Counted from the first letter of the stretch, positions 1 to 8,682 are shown. The stretch: 64,000 nucleotides of DNA from Corynebacterium jeikeium (GCF_000738175.1 NZ_JFCH01000035.1:1-64000), one strand, 5' to 3'. Made by a program: numbers and translations. The notes: generated by a model from the sequence alone, not told the origin.

Positions 1-112
1 CGTATTTGGAGACACCAAGAGCATTGGCAGCGGCAGCACAGCCCATGCCTTGCTCGAAACACTCCACCAGCTGCTCACGCTGATGCTCACTCAGCGAACT
101 TCGTGCTCTCAA
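1..112 (-). CDS. IS3-type transposase OrfA, N-terminal fragment
   Basis: A TTG start at 112-110 opens a frame that continues to the window edge (37 codons visible). The product begins LRARSSLSEHQREQ and continues with a helix-turn-helix of the kind VECFEQG...AAANALGVSKY, typical of the DNA-binding N-terminus of IS3-family OrfA proteins. A GGGGAG ribosome-binding site lies about 10 bases upstream of the TTG. That site is the 3' arm of a hairpin (122-167), so translation of read-through RNA is probably repressed. Only the N-terminus is visible, so activity of the element cannot be judged. Confidence 0.6.
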   Translation of the reverse strand, partial: MRARSSLSEHQREQLVECFEQGMGCAAAANALGVSKY

Positions 113-121
113 TGAAAACTA

Positions 122-167
122 CTCCCCACTAGTCGGTAACTGATTTCTCAGTCCAACTAATGGGGAG
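122..167 (-). promoter_or_regulatory. Hairpin masking the transposase ribosome-binding site
   Basis: Bases 122-136 pair with 153-167 (13 of 15 positions), and 139-143 pairs with 148-152 around a TTTC loop. In the minus-strand RNA the 3' arm of the stem is the GGGGAG Shine-Dalgarno of the transposase. RNA reading in from rpsO would fold the whole hairpin and hide the site. RNA initiated inside the element could lack the 5' arm. This is a known self-protection device in other insertion sequences; its action here is inferred from pairing alone. Confidence 0.6.
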
Positions 168-207
168 CAGTTCATTTTGAGAGGTGGCGGGCGTTTGATT
201 TAAAGCT

Positions 208-477
208 TTAGCGACGCAGACCCAGGCGCTCGATCAGGGAGCGGTAACGGTCAACGTTGTTCTCGGCCAGGTACTTCAGCAGGCCCTTGCGGCGACCAAC
301 CAGCAGCAGCAGGCCACGGCGGGAGTGGTGGTCGTGCTTGTGGTACTTCAGGTGCTCGGTCAGCTGACGGATGCGAACGGTCAGCAGTGCAATCTGAGCC
401 TCCGGGGAGCCCGTGTCGGTCTCGTGCAGGCCGAACTCCTTGAGAGTCTCGGTCTTCTGTTCCTTGGACAGTGCCAT
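208..477 (-). CDS. rpsO: 30S ribosomal protein S15
   Basis: An 89-residue protein of standard S15 length. It carries the family signature around residues 20-60 ([18 protein letters not shown], then [19 protein letters not shown]) and ends in the usual basic tail ERLGLRR. S15 binds the central domain of 16S rRNA and organises assembly of the 30S platform. The start is ATG at 477 with AAGGAG 8-14 bases upstream. In many bacteria rpsO is followed by pnp (polynucleotide phosphorylase). Here an insertion sequence begins within about 33 bases of the stop, so any such link is interrupted. No terminator lies between rpsO and the element. Confidence 0.97.
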   Translation of the reverse strand: MALSKEQKTETLKEFGLHETDTGSPEAQIALLTVRIRQLTEHLKYHKHDHHSRRGLLLLVGRRKGLLKYLAENNVDRYRSLIERLGLRR

Positions 478-525
478 GGATGAATCTCCTTGATAGTTAT
501 TTCAGTCCGCGCGAAAGGTTTAACC

Positions 526-569
526 AGCGACTACCGCAGACCACAGTCGCTAGACCTGGGGAGTCTAGC
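526..569 (-). promoter_or_regulatory. Overlapping hairpins in the rpsO leader
   Basis: Two perfect 7-bp stems overlap in the ribF-rpsO spacer. Bases 526-532 (AGCGACT) pair with 545-551, and 549-555 (GCTAGAC) pair with 563-569. They share bases 549-551, so both stems cannot form completely at once. The segment lies 49-92 bases upstream of the rpsO start in its transcript. S15 represses its own mRNA in several bacteria through alternative or pseudoknotted leader structures, so an autoregulatory role is plausible but only inferred. Confidence 0.4.
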
Positions 570-596
570 ACGCCCATGCCCCAGTTCCCAAAACGC

Positions 597-1586
597 TTAG
601 CCCAGCGCCTTGCGGGTTTCGGTTACGTCCTGGCCGATAGCCTCGATCAGCTCGTCTAGCGAGTTGTAGGTTTCCATTCCCCGCAGGTGGTGTACGAACT
701 CCACCGCGATGTCCAGGCCGTATAGGTCGGCATCGTGGTCCAGGATGAAGCTCTCCACGCTGCGTGGCTCGTGGCCGAAGGTGGGGTTGGTACCAACGGA
801 GATCGCGGCCGGCAGCCGCTCGCCCACCGGCATGGTGCCAATGGTCGCCCCGGTGGAGATCCCATGCCCCGGCAGGATCGTCACGTAGCCTGCGTAAACG
901 CCGTCAGCGGGCAGTGCGAACTTCTCGGCGAAGTACAGGTTGGCCGTGGGGAATCCCAGCGCCCTGCCGCCGCGGCCAGCACCGTGGGTTACTTCCCCGG
1001 CTACTCGGAAGTGCCGACCCAGCGCCTCGTTCGCGCCGTCCACGTTGCCCTCGGCCAGGGCCCGGCGGATCCACGTAGAGCAGACCACGTGGTCGCCGTC
1101 TTCCAGCAGCTCCAGTACGTCCACCCGCATGCCACGCGCCTCGCCCAACTCGCGCAGCGTCTCGGGCGTGCCCGCCGCCTTGTGGCCGAAGGTGAAGTTA
1201 TCCCCCACCACCACGGCCTTGGCATTCAGCATCTTGACCAGCACCTGGTCCACGTATTCCTCCGGCGACCAGCTGGCGATCTCCTTGGTAAAGGAAACGA
1301 CCACCACGTGGTCAATGCCGTACTCGTGCGCCAGCTCCGCGCGACGGCGCACGCTCGACAGCAGCGGCGGCACCGCCTCCGGCTTAAAGACGACGGTCGG
1401 GTGCGGGTCGAAGGTGAACATCACACTCGGCACGCCCCGTTCGCGCGCCAGCTCCACCGCCCGCTGCAGCAATTCTTGGTGCCCGCGATGCACGCCGTCG
1501 AACACGCCGATGGTGACGACGGTGCCGCCGGCTGCCAGGTGCTCGGGAATTCTGTCCAGTCCGTACCAGATACTCACACGTTGCAT
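597..1586 (-). CDS. ribF: Bifunctional riboflavin kinase / FAD synthetase
   Basis: A 329-residue RibF that converts riboflavin to FMN (kinase) and FMN to FAD (adenylyltransferase) in the cytoplasm. The N-terminal nucleotidyltransferase domain shows TIGVFDGVHRGHQ (FDGVHRGH at 29-36). The C-terminal flavokinase domain has GFPTANLYF near residue 210. ATG at 1586 is chosen because family homology begins there; the frame stays open upstream, antisense to truB. The gene is divergent from truB with only about 20 bases between starts and ends about 120 bases before rpsO. Confidence 0.95.
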   Translation of the reverse strand: MQRVSIWYGLDRIPEHLAAGGTVVTIGVFDGVHRGHQELLQRAVELARERGVPSVMFTFDPHPTVVFKPEAVPPLLSSVRRRAELAHEYGIDHVVVVSFTKEIASWSPEEYVDQVLVKMLNAKAVVVGDNFTFGHKAAGTPETLRELGEARGMRVDVLELLEDGDHVVCSTWIRRALAEGNVDGANEALGRHFRVAGEVTHGAGRGGRALGFPTANLYFAEKFALPADGVYAGYVTILPGHGISTGATIGTMPVGERLPAAISVGTNPTFGHEPRSVESFILDHDADLYGLDIAVEFVHHLRGMETYNSLDELIEAIGQDVTETRKALG

Positions 1587-1595
1587 GCTAGTCGA

Positions 1596-1601
1596 TAGTC
1601 T
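1596..1601 (+). promoter_or_regulatory. -10 box of a probable leaderless truB promoter
   Basis: TAGTCT is followed by six bases and then the truB ATG at 1608, so transcription would start at or next to the start codon. No Shine-Dalgarno is present. The string TAGTCTGTGGG is also found in front of yaaA at 13585. Confidence 0.55.
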
Positions 1602-1607
1602 GTGGGT

Positions 1608-2534
1608 ATGAACCAACGCAGTGCCCGTTCCGTCCTGAGCCGCTCCGGGGTCGTCCTCGTGGACAAGCCCTCCGGCCCCACCTCGCACGACATGGTGGCC
1701 AAGCTCCGCCGGATCATGGGTACGCGCCGGGTCGGCCATTCGGGCACCCTCGATCCGATGGCCACCGGGCTGCTGGTTGTGGGCGTCGAAAGAGGAACAA
1801 AGTTCCTGGCCCACGTCGTCGCGCACGACAAGCGCTACGAGGCCACCGTTCGTTTGGGCTCCGCCACCCACACCGACGATGCACAGGGCGATGTGCTTTC
1901 CACCGCCTCTCCCCAAGACCTGCAGGCGCTTACCGAACAGCAGGTCCGCGAGGCTTTCGCCGCACAACGGGGCGACATCATGCAGCGCCCGACCTCGGTT
2001 TCCTCCATCAAGATCGACGGCAAGCGCGCCCACGAGCTCGTCCGCGAAGGCCACGACGTTGTGCTGCCCGAGCGCCCCGTCACGATCTTTTCTCTGGAGG
2101 TTCTCGATGTTGTTGTGGATGACGCCACCTCGTGCATCGACGCCCGCATTTCCGTGCACTGTTCCAGCGGTACCTACATCCGGGCGATTGCCCGGGACGT
2201 CGGCGAGGCTTTGGGTGTGGGCGGACACCTGACACAGCTCCGCCGCACTGCGGTGGGTCCCTTCGATGTCTCCGAAGCACGCACGCTGGAGCAGCTCGAG
2301 GAGGATCCGAGCCTGACACTCACCTTGGACGAGGCGATGGTGCGCTGCTTCGAGACCCGCGAGATCAGCGAGTCGGAGGGAGTAGACCTTTCCCTCGGCA
2401 AGTGGCTGGAACCCGTCGGCAACCAGGGTGTACGTGCGGCGATCACGCCGTCCGGGCAGGCCATCGCGCTGATCGAGGAGAAAGGCAAGCGCGCTTCCAG
2501 CGTGTTCGTCGCCCGCCCGGCGGGAATGGACTAG
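1608..2534 (+). CDS. truB: tRNA pseudouridine(55) synthase
   Basis: A 308-residue TruB that isomerises U55 to pseudouridine in the T-loop of tRNAs. The catalytic motif GHSGTLDPMATG places the essential aspartate at residue 49. VLVDKPSGPTSHD (residues 16-28) and the KIDGKRAHELVREG segment are also family hallmarks. ATG at 1608 is preferred over GTG at 1602 because a TAGTCT box sits six bases upstream, suggesting a leaderless message. The stop overlaps the pptT stop on the other strand by three bases. The truB-pptT-pptH neighbourhood is the same as in mycobacteria. Confidence 0.96.
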   Translation: MNQRSARSVLSRSGVVLVDKPSGPTSHDMVAKLRRIMGTRRVGHSGTLDPMATGLLVVGVERGTKFLAHVVAHDKRYEATVRLGSATHTDDAQGDVLSTASPQDLQALTEQQVREAFAAQRGDIMQRPTSVSSIKIDGKRAHELVREGHDVVLPERPVTIFSLEVLDVVVDDATSCIDARISVHCSSGTYIRAIARDVGEALGVGGHLTQLRRTAVGPFDVSEARTLEQLEEDPSLTLTLDEAMVRCFETREISESEGVDLSLGKWLEPVGNQGVRAAITPSGQAIALIEEKGKRASSVFVARPAGMD

Positions 2535-3262
2535 CGAGCCGGAACGGCCGCGGCGGTGATCACGTATCCGTTGCGGATGGTCCAGCGCCCCTGAATGAAC
2601 GGCACCGGCACCGGGCGCGCCAACAGGTACGAGGTAAACGTGCCGTCGGGGCGCAGGTCGATGTCGGCCTGGTCGAAGTCCAGGAAGCGGTGCGTCAACG
2701 GGAACCACGTCTTGTAGGTGGCTTCCTTAGCGCTGAACAGCACGGTATCCAGCAGCTGCAGGTCCTCGGAGCGCATTGCCTTGTGGATGCGGCGTTGCTC
2801 ACCCAAGTTGGCGATCGTGTTAAACACGCCTTCCGGCAGCGGGCGAGCCACCTCCACGTCGATGCCGACGGACGCCCAGCGGTCGGTTGGCGCCAACAGT
2901 GCCGCACGGAAACCGTCGGTGTGGGTCAAGGATCCGGAGATCCCCTGCGGGAACAGCGGCATCCCGCGCGACCCGCGCAGGATCGGCGGGTGTGCGTCCA
3001 TGAAGTTCTTCAGAGCCTGGTGCGCACACCAGCGCGAATCGCCGAAGTCGGCCTTACGCCGGTCCACTGCCCCATCCACCAGAGCCTGCTCCTCTGCCGG
3101 GAGTGCGTTGAACTGGCTCAGGTCCCCCTGAATGCTGTGCAGCTCTGCACAGGCCGTACCCTGGGGCAGCAATCCGCACGGAATGGTCGGCTGCTGTGCG
3201 CCGAAAGTCTCCACGATCGCCAGCTTCCCTGGCGCCGTTGCGAGCGTTCCGTTGTGCCTCAT
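2531..3262 (-). CDS. pptT: 4'-phosphopantetheinyl transferase (PptT-like)
   Basis: A 243-residue Sfp/EntD-type transferase that moves the phosphopantetheine arm of CoA onto acyl, peptidyl or polyketide carrier proteins. Magnesium- and CoA-binding motifs are visible: GIDVE near residues 132-136 and FSAKEATYKTW near 173-183. In corynebacteria and mycobacteria the targets include mycolic acid synthesis (Pks13) and siderophore carrier domains. The ATG at 3262 overlaps the stop of the upstream phosphoesterase gene (ATGA), so the two are translationally coupled. The gene order matches PptT (Rv2794c) of M. tuberculosis. Confidence 0.9.
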   Translation of the reverse strand: MRHNGTLATAPGKLAIVETFGAQQPTIPCGLLPQGTACAELHSIQGDLSQFNALPAEEQALVDGAVDRRKADFGDSRWCAHQALKNFMDAHPPILRGSRGMPLFPQGISGSLTHTDGFRAALLAPTDRWASVGIDVEVARPLPEGVFNTIANLGEQRRIHKAMRSEDLQLLDTVLFSAKEATYKTWFPLTHRFLDFDQADIDLRPDGTFTSYLLARPVPVPFIQGRWTIRNGYVITAAAVPAR

Positions 3263-4080
3263 GCTGTCACCTCCTCGACGAGTACTGGGTAGGGCCACAA
3301 ATTCTTCTCCAAGCGGGGCGGAAGGCTGACCTTCCTCTCCCTCGGGTAACCGAGTGAGACTTCCGCGTGCGTTACATTGCCGAGCGAAAATTCTACCGGA
3401 ATGTGCAAATGGCCATAAATCACGGCACTCGCCCGGTAGCGCTCTGGCCACTCCTGTGTGTGCCGCGTTCCCGACCACAGGCCGATCTCCTGGTGCCGGA
3501 CGTTAGCCATTGCCTCCCGCGCCAGCGGCCAGTGGTTCACCAGAATGGTCGGCCCCTCCACAGACGCCAGCCGGCGCACGGAGTAGCGCAGCCGCTCACG
3601 GCACCACAGAATCACATCCTCATACGGCGCAATCGCCAGGTCGTCCATCAACACGATGCCTTTGTCGCGGGCTGCCGCCAGCGCTGCAGTGGGCGTCATT
3701 GTGGGGTCGCGCCACGAGTGATCGTAGAGAGTAAACAGCGGCACCACAGTGTGCCCCGCGAACATCGGGAAGGGATCCTCCGGGGTGAGCACGCCGAGGC
3801 GCTGGGCGACCGCGATCACGGCATCGTACTTCGCCCGGCCGTGGGTGGTATCGCTGGTGCGGCTATAAAGCTCGTGGTTACCGGGCGCGTAGATGACCTG
3901 GGCGAAGCGGCTCTGCAGCAGCCCCAGGGTGCGCTCGATGGTGGGCAGGTCCTCTGCAATGTCCCCGGCGATGATGAGCCAGTCGCCCGCGCTAGCAGGC
4001 CGGACGTGCTCGCGGACAAGATCCAGATTGCCAGGGGCGCGCACGTGCAGGTCGCTGACGGCCCATAAGGTTCGGGACAT
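3259..4080 (-). CDS. pptH: Metallophosphoesterase, PptH-like phosphopantetheinyl hydrolase
   Basis: A 273-residue calcineurin-type phosphoesterase with the full dinuclear-metal set: SDLH at residues 9-12, GDIAED near 39, GNHELY near 68, NHW in the second half and GHLH at 223-226. In M. tuberculosis the neighbour of pptT, PptH (Rv2795c), removes phosphopantetheine from carrier proteins and so opposes PptT. The conserved position and the ATGA overlap with pptT suggest the same role here. That substrate is inferred from context; other phosphoester substrates are possible. Confidence 0.82.
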   Translation of the reverse strand: MSRTLWAVSDLHVRAPGNLDLVREHVRPASAGDWLIIAGDIAEDLPTIERTLGLLQSRFAQVIYAPGNHELYSRTSDTTHGRAKYDAVIAVAQRLGVLTPEDPFPMFAGHTVVPLFTLYDHSWRDPTMTPTAALAAARDKGIVLMDDLAIAPYEDVILWCRERLRYSVRRLASVEGPTILVNHWPLAREAMANVRHQEIGLWSGTRHTQEWPERYRASAVIYGHLHIPVEFSLGNVTHAEVSLGYPRERKVSLPPRLEKNLWPYPVLVEEVTA

Positions 4081-4134
4081 CGGGCGCTCCCCTCCCCTCT
4101 CGCAATCAGGTCACAACGGTTACCAAGTTTAACA

Positions 4135-5448
4135 CTAGCTAACCCATTTATCACCGGCGAAGCGCCAAGTCACGAAGGCCAGGCGAATCAGGATGAAGCT
4201 AAAGAGGCCCCACCAGATGCCAACCAAACCCCAGCCAAAGATCCAGGAAAGCCACACCAGCGGAATAAACCCGGCCAGCACAGAGACAATCGTGGCGGTG
4301 CGCAGGAAGGCCGCGTCCGCCGCCCCGAGCAGCACGCCATCCAGGGCGAAAACCACGCCCCCGGCCAGCACCAGGAGCACCAATAGCCACCATGGGCCGC
4401 CGATCGTGGCCAGCACGTCGGCATCCGCTGTGAAGATGCGCGGGATGAAGTGGGCTCCCGCAGCCAGCCCCGCCGCGAGCACCAGGCTGGCGCCGACGGA
4501 GAAGCGCAGCACGGACACGCCGACCTTGCGGGCCGTCGCAGCCGACCCCGCGCCCAAAGCCGCCCCTACCAGCGCCTGGGCTGCAATGGCTACGGAATCC
4601 AGCACCAACGTCAGGAAATTCCACAGCTGCAGCAGCACCTGGTGGGCGGCCAGCGGAGCCGGCCCCATGCGCCCGGCGACCGCTGCCGCAGAAATGAAGG
4701 CCACCTGGAAGCTCAGGCTGCGCAGGATCAGGTCCCGCCCCATCACCAGCTGCGACTTAATCACCGGCCAGTTCGGAGCCAGGGACTTTCCGTCCCCCTC
4801 CGCGCGCCAGTACAAGACCAGCGCCCCGAGGAAGCAGGCGGCGATGATCACCTCACCCAGCACGTTGGCATACGCCGAGCCGACCAGCCCGTAGCGCCTG
4901 ACTGCCAGCGGGACTATAACCGCCATAGGAATCACCCCAGCCAAGGTGAACCACAACGGCAGCTTCGTGTTAGACATTCCCCGCAGCCAACCATTGCCCG
5001 CCATGGTGCACAGTGCCGGGATGATCGACGCGCACGTCACCCGCATCCACTTCGTGGCCTCGGAGACGACGGTGGCGTCACCAGAAAAGAAGCCCATAAT
5101 CGCCGGGGCGAAGACGAGAACAACGCCGGCCAACAGCGCACCCACGGCCAGGGCAACCCACGTCGCCTGCACGCCCTCGTAGATCGCATCGGAACGGCGG
5201 CCGGCGCCATAGTGCCGCGCGGCGCGGGCAGTCGTGCCATAGGAAAGGAACGTCAGTTGGGTGGTGACGGTACCCAACACCGTCGCGCCCGCAGCCAGCG
5301 CGGCCAGATCAGCCGCACCCAGGCGGCCAACGACCGCCGTGTCCAGCAACAGATACAGCGGCGTGGCCGCCAATACAACGAGAGCCGGCCAGGCCAACCC
5401 CAAGATAGTGCGGGCATCGGCCTGGCCGGTAGAAGCGTGGGCAGTCAC
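4135..5448 (-). CDS. dinF: MATE-family efflux protein (DinF-like)
   Basis: A 437-residue polytopic membrane protein of the MATE/DinF group, expected to have 12 membrane segments in two halves. The N-terminus (GLAWPALVVLAATPLYLL, then DTAVVGRLGAADLAAL) is characteristic of the family. MATE proteins export drugs or toxic metabolites in exchange for cations; the substrate is unknown. The GTG start overlaps the rbfA stop by one base, so it is probably coupled to the infB-rbfA transcript. In related genomes a DHH phosphoesterase (NrnA) usually sits between rbfA and this gene; it is missing here. Confidence 0.88.
   Translation of the reverse strand: MTAHASTGQADARTILGLAWPALVVLAATPLYLLLDTAVVGRLGAADLAALAAGATVLGTVTTQLTFLSYGTTARAARHYGAGRRSDAIYEGVQATWVALAVGALLAGVVLVFAPAIMGFFSGDATVVSEATKWMRVTCASIIPALCTMAGNGWLRGMSNTKLPLWFTLAGVIPMAVIVPLAVRRYGLVGSAYANVLGEVIIAACFLGALVLYWRAEGDGKSLAPNWPVIKSQLVMGRDLILRSLSFQVAFISAAAVAGRMGPAPLAAHQVLLQLWNFLTLVLDSVAIAAQALVGAALGAGSAATARKVGVSVLRFSVGASLVLAAGLAAGAHFIPRIFTADADVLATIGGPWWLLVLLVLAGGVVFALDGVLLGAADAAFLRTATIVSVLAGFIPLVWLSWIFGWGLVGIWWGLFSFILIRLAFVTWRFAGDKWVS
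5071..5092 (-). repeat. Copy of dispersed T-tract/GGTGACGCC motif (in dinF)
   Basis: On the minus strand TTCTTTTCTGGTGACGCCACC, coding for FFSGDAT inside the MATE protein. One of at least seven related copies in the window. Confidence 0.5.
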
Positions 5449-5873
5449 TACGACTTGTACGGATCCTCGTCGCCTGCCGGGCGGGCACCCGCGGACTGCG
5501 CACGCAGCGCCTCGTCCTGGGCCTTCGCCCGGGCCAGCAGCTCCTCGAAGTGCGCGGAAGCCTCCGGCACCGTGTCCAAGCTAAAGCTCAACGTCGGAGT
5601 GAAACGCACGCTCAGCTGATCGCCGACAATCTTGCGCAACTGTCCCGTAGCCTTAGCCAGCGCTGCCTCCGCTGCATCCGTATCCGGTTCCGCATCCACG
5701 GTCTTACCACGCACGGTGTAGAACACCGTCGCGTCGTGGAGGTCGCCGGTAACGCGCGCGTCCGTGATGGTCACGAACTCCAGGCGCGGGTCCTTAATCT
5801 GCCGCTCGATGGCCGTGGCAACAATCTGCTGAATACGCTTGGCCATGCGCGCAGCACGCGCGTGATCAACCAT
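5448..5873 (-). CDS. rbfA: 30S ribosome-binding factor A
   Basis: A 141-residue RbfA, a KH-like factor that binds immature 30S subunits and helps mature the 16S 5' end. The N-terminus ([20 protein letters not shown]) and the [18 protein letters not shown] core are typical. The C-terminal 25 residues are Ala/Asp-rich and probably disordered. It follows infB by about 37 bases in the usual infB-rbfA order, with a run of pyrimidines and TTCTCC in the spacer supplying the ribosome-binding site. Confidence 0.95.
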   Translation of the reverse strand: MVDHARAARMAKRIQQIVATAIERQIKDPRLEFVTITDARVTGDLHDATVFYTVRGKTVDAEPDTDAAEAALAKATGQLRKIVGDQLSVRFTPTLSFSLDTVPEASAHFEELLARAKAQDEALRAQSAGARPAGDEDPYKS

Positions 5874-5910
5874 TAACTTCTCCTTCTAAAGACCTTGGAC
5901 ACTAAACGGT

Positions 5911-8682
5911 TTAGGTGCGCGGCACCTCAACCAGCTCGAATACCTCGATGATGTCGTCGACCTGGATGTCAGGGTACGACAGCACCATACCGCACTCGTA
6001 GCCTGCGGAGACCTCGGTGACATCGTCCTTCTCGCGGCGCAGCGACTCGATAGTCGCCTTCTCCGCCACGACGTTGCCGTCGCGCACCAGGCGCGCCTGA
6101 GCGTTGCGGCGCACCTTGCCGGTCTCCACCTTGCAACCTGCAATAAGGCCTACGGAGGATGCCTTGAAGATCTGGCGGATCTCCGCGGTACCGATCTCCT
6201 TCTCCTCGTAGATCGGCTTCAGCATGCCCTTCAGTGCTGCCTCTACCTCCTCGATCGCCTTGTAGATGATCGAGTAGTAGCGGATATCCACGCCCTCGGC
6301 GTTGGCCACCTCGGTAGCCTTGCCCTCGGCGCGGACGTTGAAGCCGATAATCACCGCGTCGGAGGCGGCTGCCAGGTTGACGTTGGTCTCCGTCACTGCA
6401 CCGACGCCACGGTCGATGATGTTCAGATCCACTTCGTCGTCGACCTCGATCTTCAGCAGCGCGTCTTCCAGGGCCTCGACGGTACCGGCGTTGTCGCCCT
6501 TCAGAATCAGGTTCAGGGTGTTGGTTTCCTTCAACACCGCGTCCAGATCCTCCAGGGAAACGCGCTTGCGACTGCGTGCAGCCAGCGCGTTGCGGCGACG
6601 GGCGTCACGGCGGTCCGCGATCTGGCGCGCAGTGCGATCCTCGTCGACAACCAGCAGGTTATCGCCAGCACCGGACACGCTGGTCAGGCCGAGCACCTGA
6701 ACCGGGCGGGACGGGCCGGCTTCCTTAACGTCGTTGCCGTGCTCGTCGATCATGCGACGCACGCGGCCGTAAGCGTCACCCACAACGATGGAATCACCGA
6801 CGCGCAGGGTACCGCGCTGGACGATGATCGTGGCAACCGGACCACGGCCGCGGTCGAGGTGCGCCTCAATGGCCACACCCTGAGCGTCCATATCCGGGTT
6901 AGCGCGCAGATCCAGCGACGCATCGGCCGTCAGCAGGACGGACTCCAGCAGCTGGTCGATGTTTGTGCCCTGCTTTGCAGAGATGTCCACGAACATCGTC
7001 TCGCCGCCGTACTCCTCCGGAATGAGGCCGTATTCTGTCAGCTGGCCACGGATCTTGTCAGGCTGGGCGCCTTCCTTATCGATCTTGTTCACCGCAACCA
7101 CGACAGGAATGTCAGCGGCCTTGGCGTGGTTGATTGCCTCCACGGTCTGCGGCATCACGCCGTCGTCCGCAGCGACCACCAGGATCGCGATATCGGTGGA
7201 CTTTGCACCACGGGCACGCATGGCGGTGAACGCCTCGTGGCCCGGGGTATCCAGGAAGGTGACCAGGCGGTCCTCGCCCTCCATGTTCACGGAGACCTGG
7301 TAAGCACCGATGTGCTGGGTGATGCCGCCGGCCTCGCCGGAACCGACGTTGGCCTTGCGGATCGTATCCAGCAAGCGGGTCTTACCGTGGTCAACGTGAC
7401 CCATGACGGTAACCACCGGCGGACGGTGTGCAAGGTCCTCGTCCTCGCCCTCGTCCTCGCCGAACTGCAGGTCGAAGGATTCCAGTAGCTCGCGGTCCTC
7501 GTCCTCTGGGGAGACAACCTCGACCTTGTAATCCATTTCCTCGCCGAGCAGCATCAGGGTTTCGTCGGAGACCGACTGGGTTGCGGTCACCATCTCGCCC
7601 AGGTTGAACAGTGCCTGGACCAGTGCTGCTGCATCCGCATCAATCTTCTCGGCGAAGTCCATCAGGGATGCACCACGAGCAAGGCGAATCTTCGCGCCCT
7701 TGCCGTTAGGCAGCTTCACGCCGCCAACGACGCTTGGCGCCTGCATTGCCTCGTACTCGTTGCGCTTCTGACGCTTCGACTTGCGCCCCTTACGCGGTGC
7801 GCCACCCGGACGGCCGAATGCACCTGCGGTGCCGCCGCGACGCCCACCGCGTCCACCGCGCGGGCCTCCCGGACCACCGGGGCCACCGGGACCGCCGTGA
7901 CGTCCACCGCGACCGCGGCCGCCACCGAAGTTGTCGGACTTCGACGGCATCTGAGCCGGGTTCGGGTGGCTCGGCATCATAGCCGGCGACGGACGACGGC
8001 CGCCGCCCTGCTTAGCTCCTGGCTTCGGGCCAGACTTCTTGGCGCCACCCGGGCGGTTGCCCGGACGCGGCATGTCGCCCGGACCAGCCTGCCCACCGCG
8101 CGGACGCGGTGCAGGACGCTCGGCCGGAGCGCCAGAGGAGAACGGGTTGTTGGCCACACGCGGGGCGCGACCGCCCGGCTTCGGACCCGGCTTGGCGCCC
8201 GGCTTCGGACCTGGCTTGGCTCCCGGCTTTGGCCCCGGCTTAGCACTACCAGGCTTCGGACCCGGCTTTGCACCGCCCGGCTTCGGGCCTGGCTTAGCGC
8301 CCGGCTTCGGTGCTGGCTTCTCGCCTGGCTTCACAGAGGAGGTAGGACGGGTGCCAGCGCCCGCGACCGGGTTGGTGTTCTTCACTGGCTGGGGACCCGG
8401 CTTGGGGCCGGGCTTCGGACCCGGCTTCGCGGCAGCCTTCGGAGCTGCCTTGGCGGCAGGCTTCGGCCCCGGCGTCGTTGCGGGCTTCGGGGTAGCTGCA
8501 CCCTCCTTGGCAGACTCTTCACCCACCCCGTAGTACTTCTTCATCTTCTTTACGACGGGCGGCTGCACCGTCGAAGAAGCGGTCTTAACGAACTCGCCTT
8601 GTTCCTTCAGGGTGGCGAGCAACTCCTTGCTCGTCACTCCGAGTTCCTTGGCCAACTCGTGTACGCGTAGCTTTCCGGCCAC
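5911..8682 (-). CDS. infB: Translation initiation factor IF-2
   Basis: A 923-residue IF-2, which places initiator tRNA on the 30S subunit and promotes subunit joining with GTP hydrolysis. The N-terminal IF2N helix ([19 protein letters not shown]) is followed by a long low-complexity linker (residues about 45-330) full of Lys-Pro-Gly repeats, then a basic RGGRRGG segment. The GTPase domain begins near residue 428 with GHVDHGKT, followed by DTPGHEAF and NKID. The C-terminal C1/C2 domains are present. GTG at 8682 is chosen because AGGAGAG lies directly upstream. It belongs to the rimP-nusA-ylxR-infB-rbfA series, all on the minus strand. Confidence 0.97.
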   Translation of the reverse strand: MAGKLRVHELAKELGVTSKELLATLKEQGEFVKTASSTVQPPVVKKMKKYYGVGEESAKEGAATPKPATTPGPKPAAKAAPKAAAKPGPKPGPKPGPQPVKNTNPVAGAGTRPTSSVKPGEKPAPKPGAKPGPKPGGAKPGPKPGSAKPGPKPGAKPGPKPGAKPGPKPGGRAPRVANNPFSSGAPAERPAPRPRGGQAGPGDMPRPGNRPGGAKKSGPKPGAKQGGGRRPSPAMMPSHPNPAQMPSKSDNFGGGRGRGGRHGGPGGPGGPGGPRGGRGGRRGGTAGAFGRPGGAPRKGRKSKRQKRNEYEAMQAPSVVGGVKLPNGKGAKIRLARGASLMDFAEKIDADAAALVQALFNLGEMVTATQSVSDETLMLLGEEMDYKVEVVSPEDEDRELLESFDLQFGEDEGEDEDLAHRPPVVTVMGHVDHGKTRLLDTIRKANVGSGEAGGITQHIGAYQVSVNMEGEDRLVTFLDTPGHEAFTAMRARGAKSTDIAILVVAADDGVMPQTVEAINHAKAADIPVVVAVNKIDKEGAQPDKIRGQLTEYGLIPEEYGGETMFVDISAKQGTNIDQLLESVLLTADASLDLRANPDMDAQGVAIEAHLDRGRGPVATIIVQRGTLRVGDSIVVGDAYGRVRRMIDEHGNDVKEAGPSRPVQVLGLTSVSGAGDNLLVVDEDRTARQIADRRDARRRNALAARSRKRVSLEDLDAVLKETNTLNLILKGDNAGTVEALEDALLKIEVDDEVDLNIIDRGVGAVTETNVNLAAASDAVIIGFNVRAEGKATEVANAEGVDIRYYSIIYKAIEEVEAALKGMLKPIYEEKEIGTAEIRQIFKASSVGLIAGCKVETGKVRRNAQARLVRDGNVVAEKATIESLRREKDDVTEVSAGYECGMVLSYPDIQVDDIIEVFELVEVPRT
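8160..8440 (-). repeat. Lys-Pro-Gly tandem repeats inside infB
   Basis: About residues 80-175 of IF-2 are built from imperfect copies of PGPKPG and AKPGPKPG, giving a degenerate DNA repeat with an 18-27 base period. Such disordered basic linkers are common in actinobacterial IF-2. The repeat length is likely to vary between strains by slippage. Confidence 0.7.

Larger units (their letters stand above)
1..174 (-). mobile_element. End of an IS3-family-like insertion sequence (truncated by window edge)
   Basis: The segment reads as the left end of an insertion sequence on the minus strand. It begins with TGAACTGCTCCCC (bases 174 to 162), the TGA-type tip seen on many IS3/IS150-group elements, followed by a hairpin and the start of a transposase reading frame that runs off the window. 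The element begins about 33 bases behind the rpsO stop codon. The other end, the target duplication and the exact subgroup cannot be seen. The family call rests on the tip sequence and the transposase N-terminus. Confidence 0.65.

Noticed and set aside
1587..2708. Upstream extension of the ribF frame across truB
   Set aside because: The extension is antisense to truB and lacks homology; RibF begins at ATG 1586.
8160..8440. Possible CRISPR-like or minisatellite array
   Set aside because: The repeats are in frame, code for a Lys-Pro-Gly linker of IF-2, and have no unique spacers.
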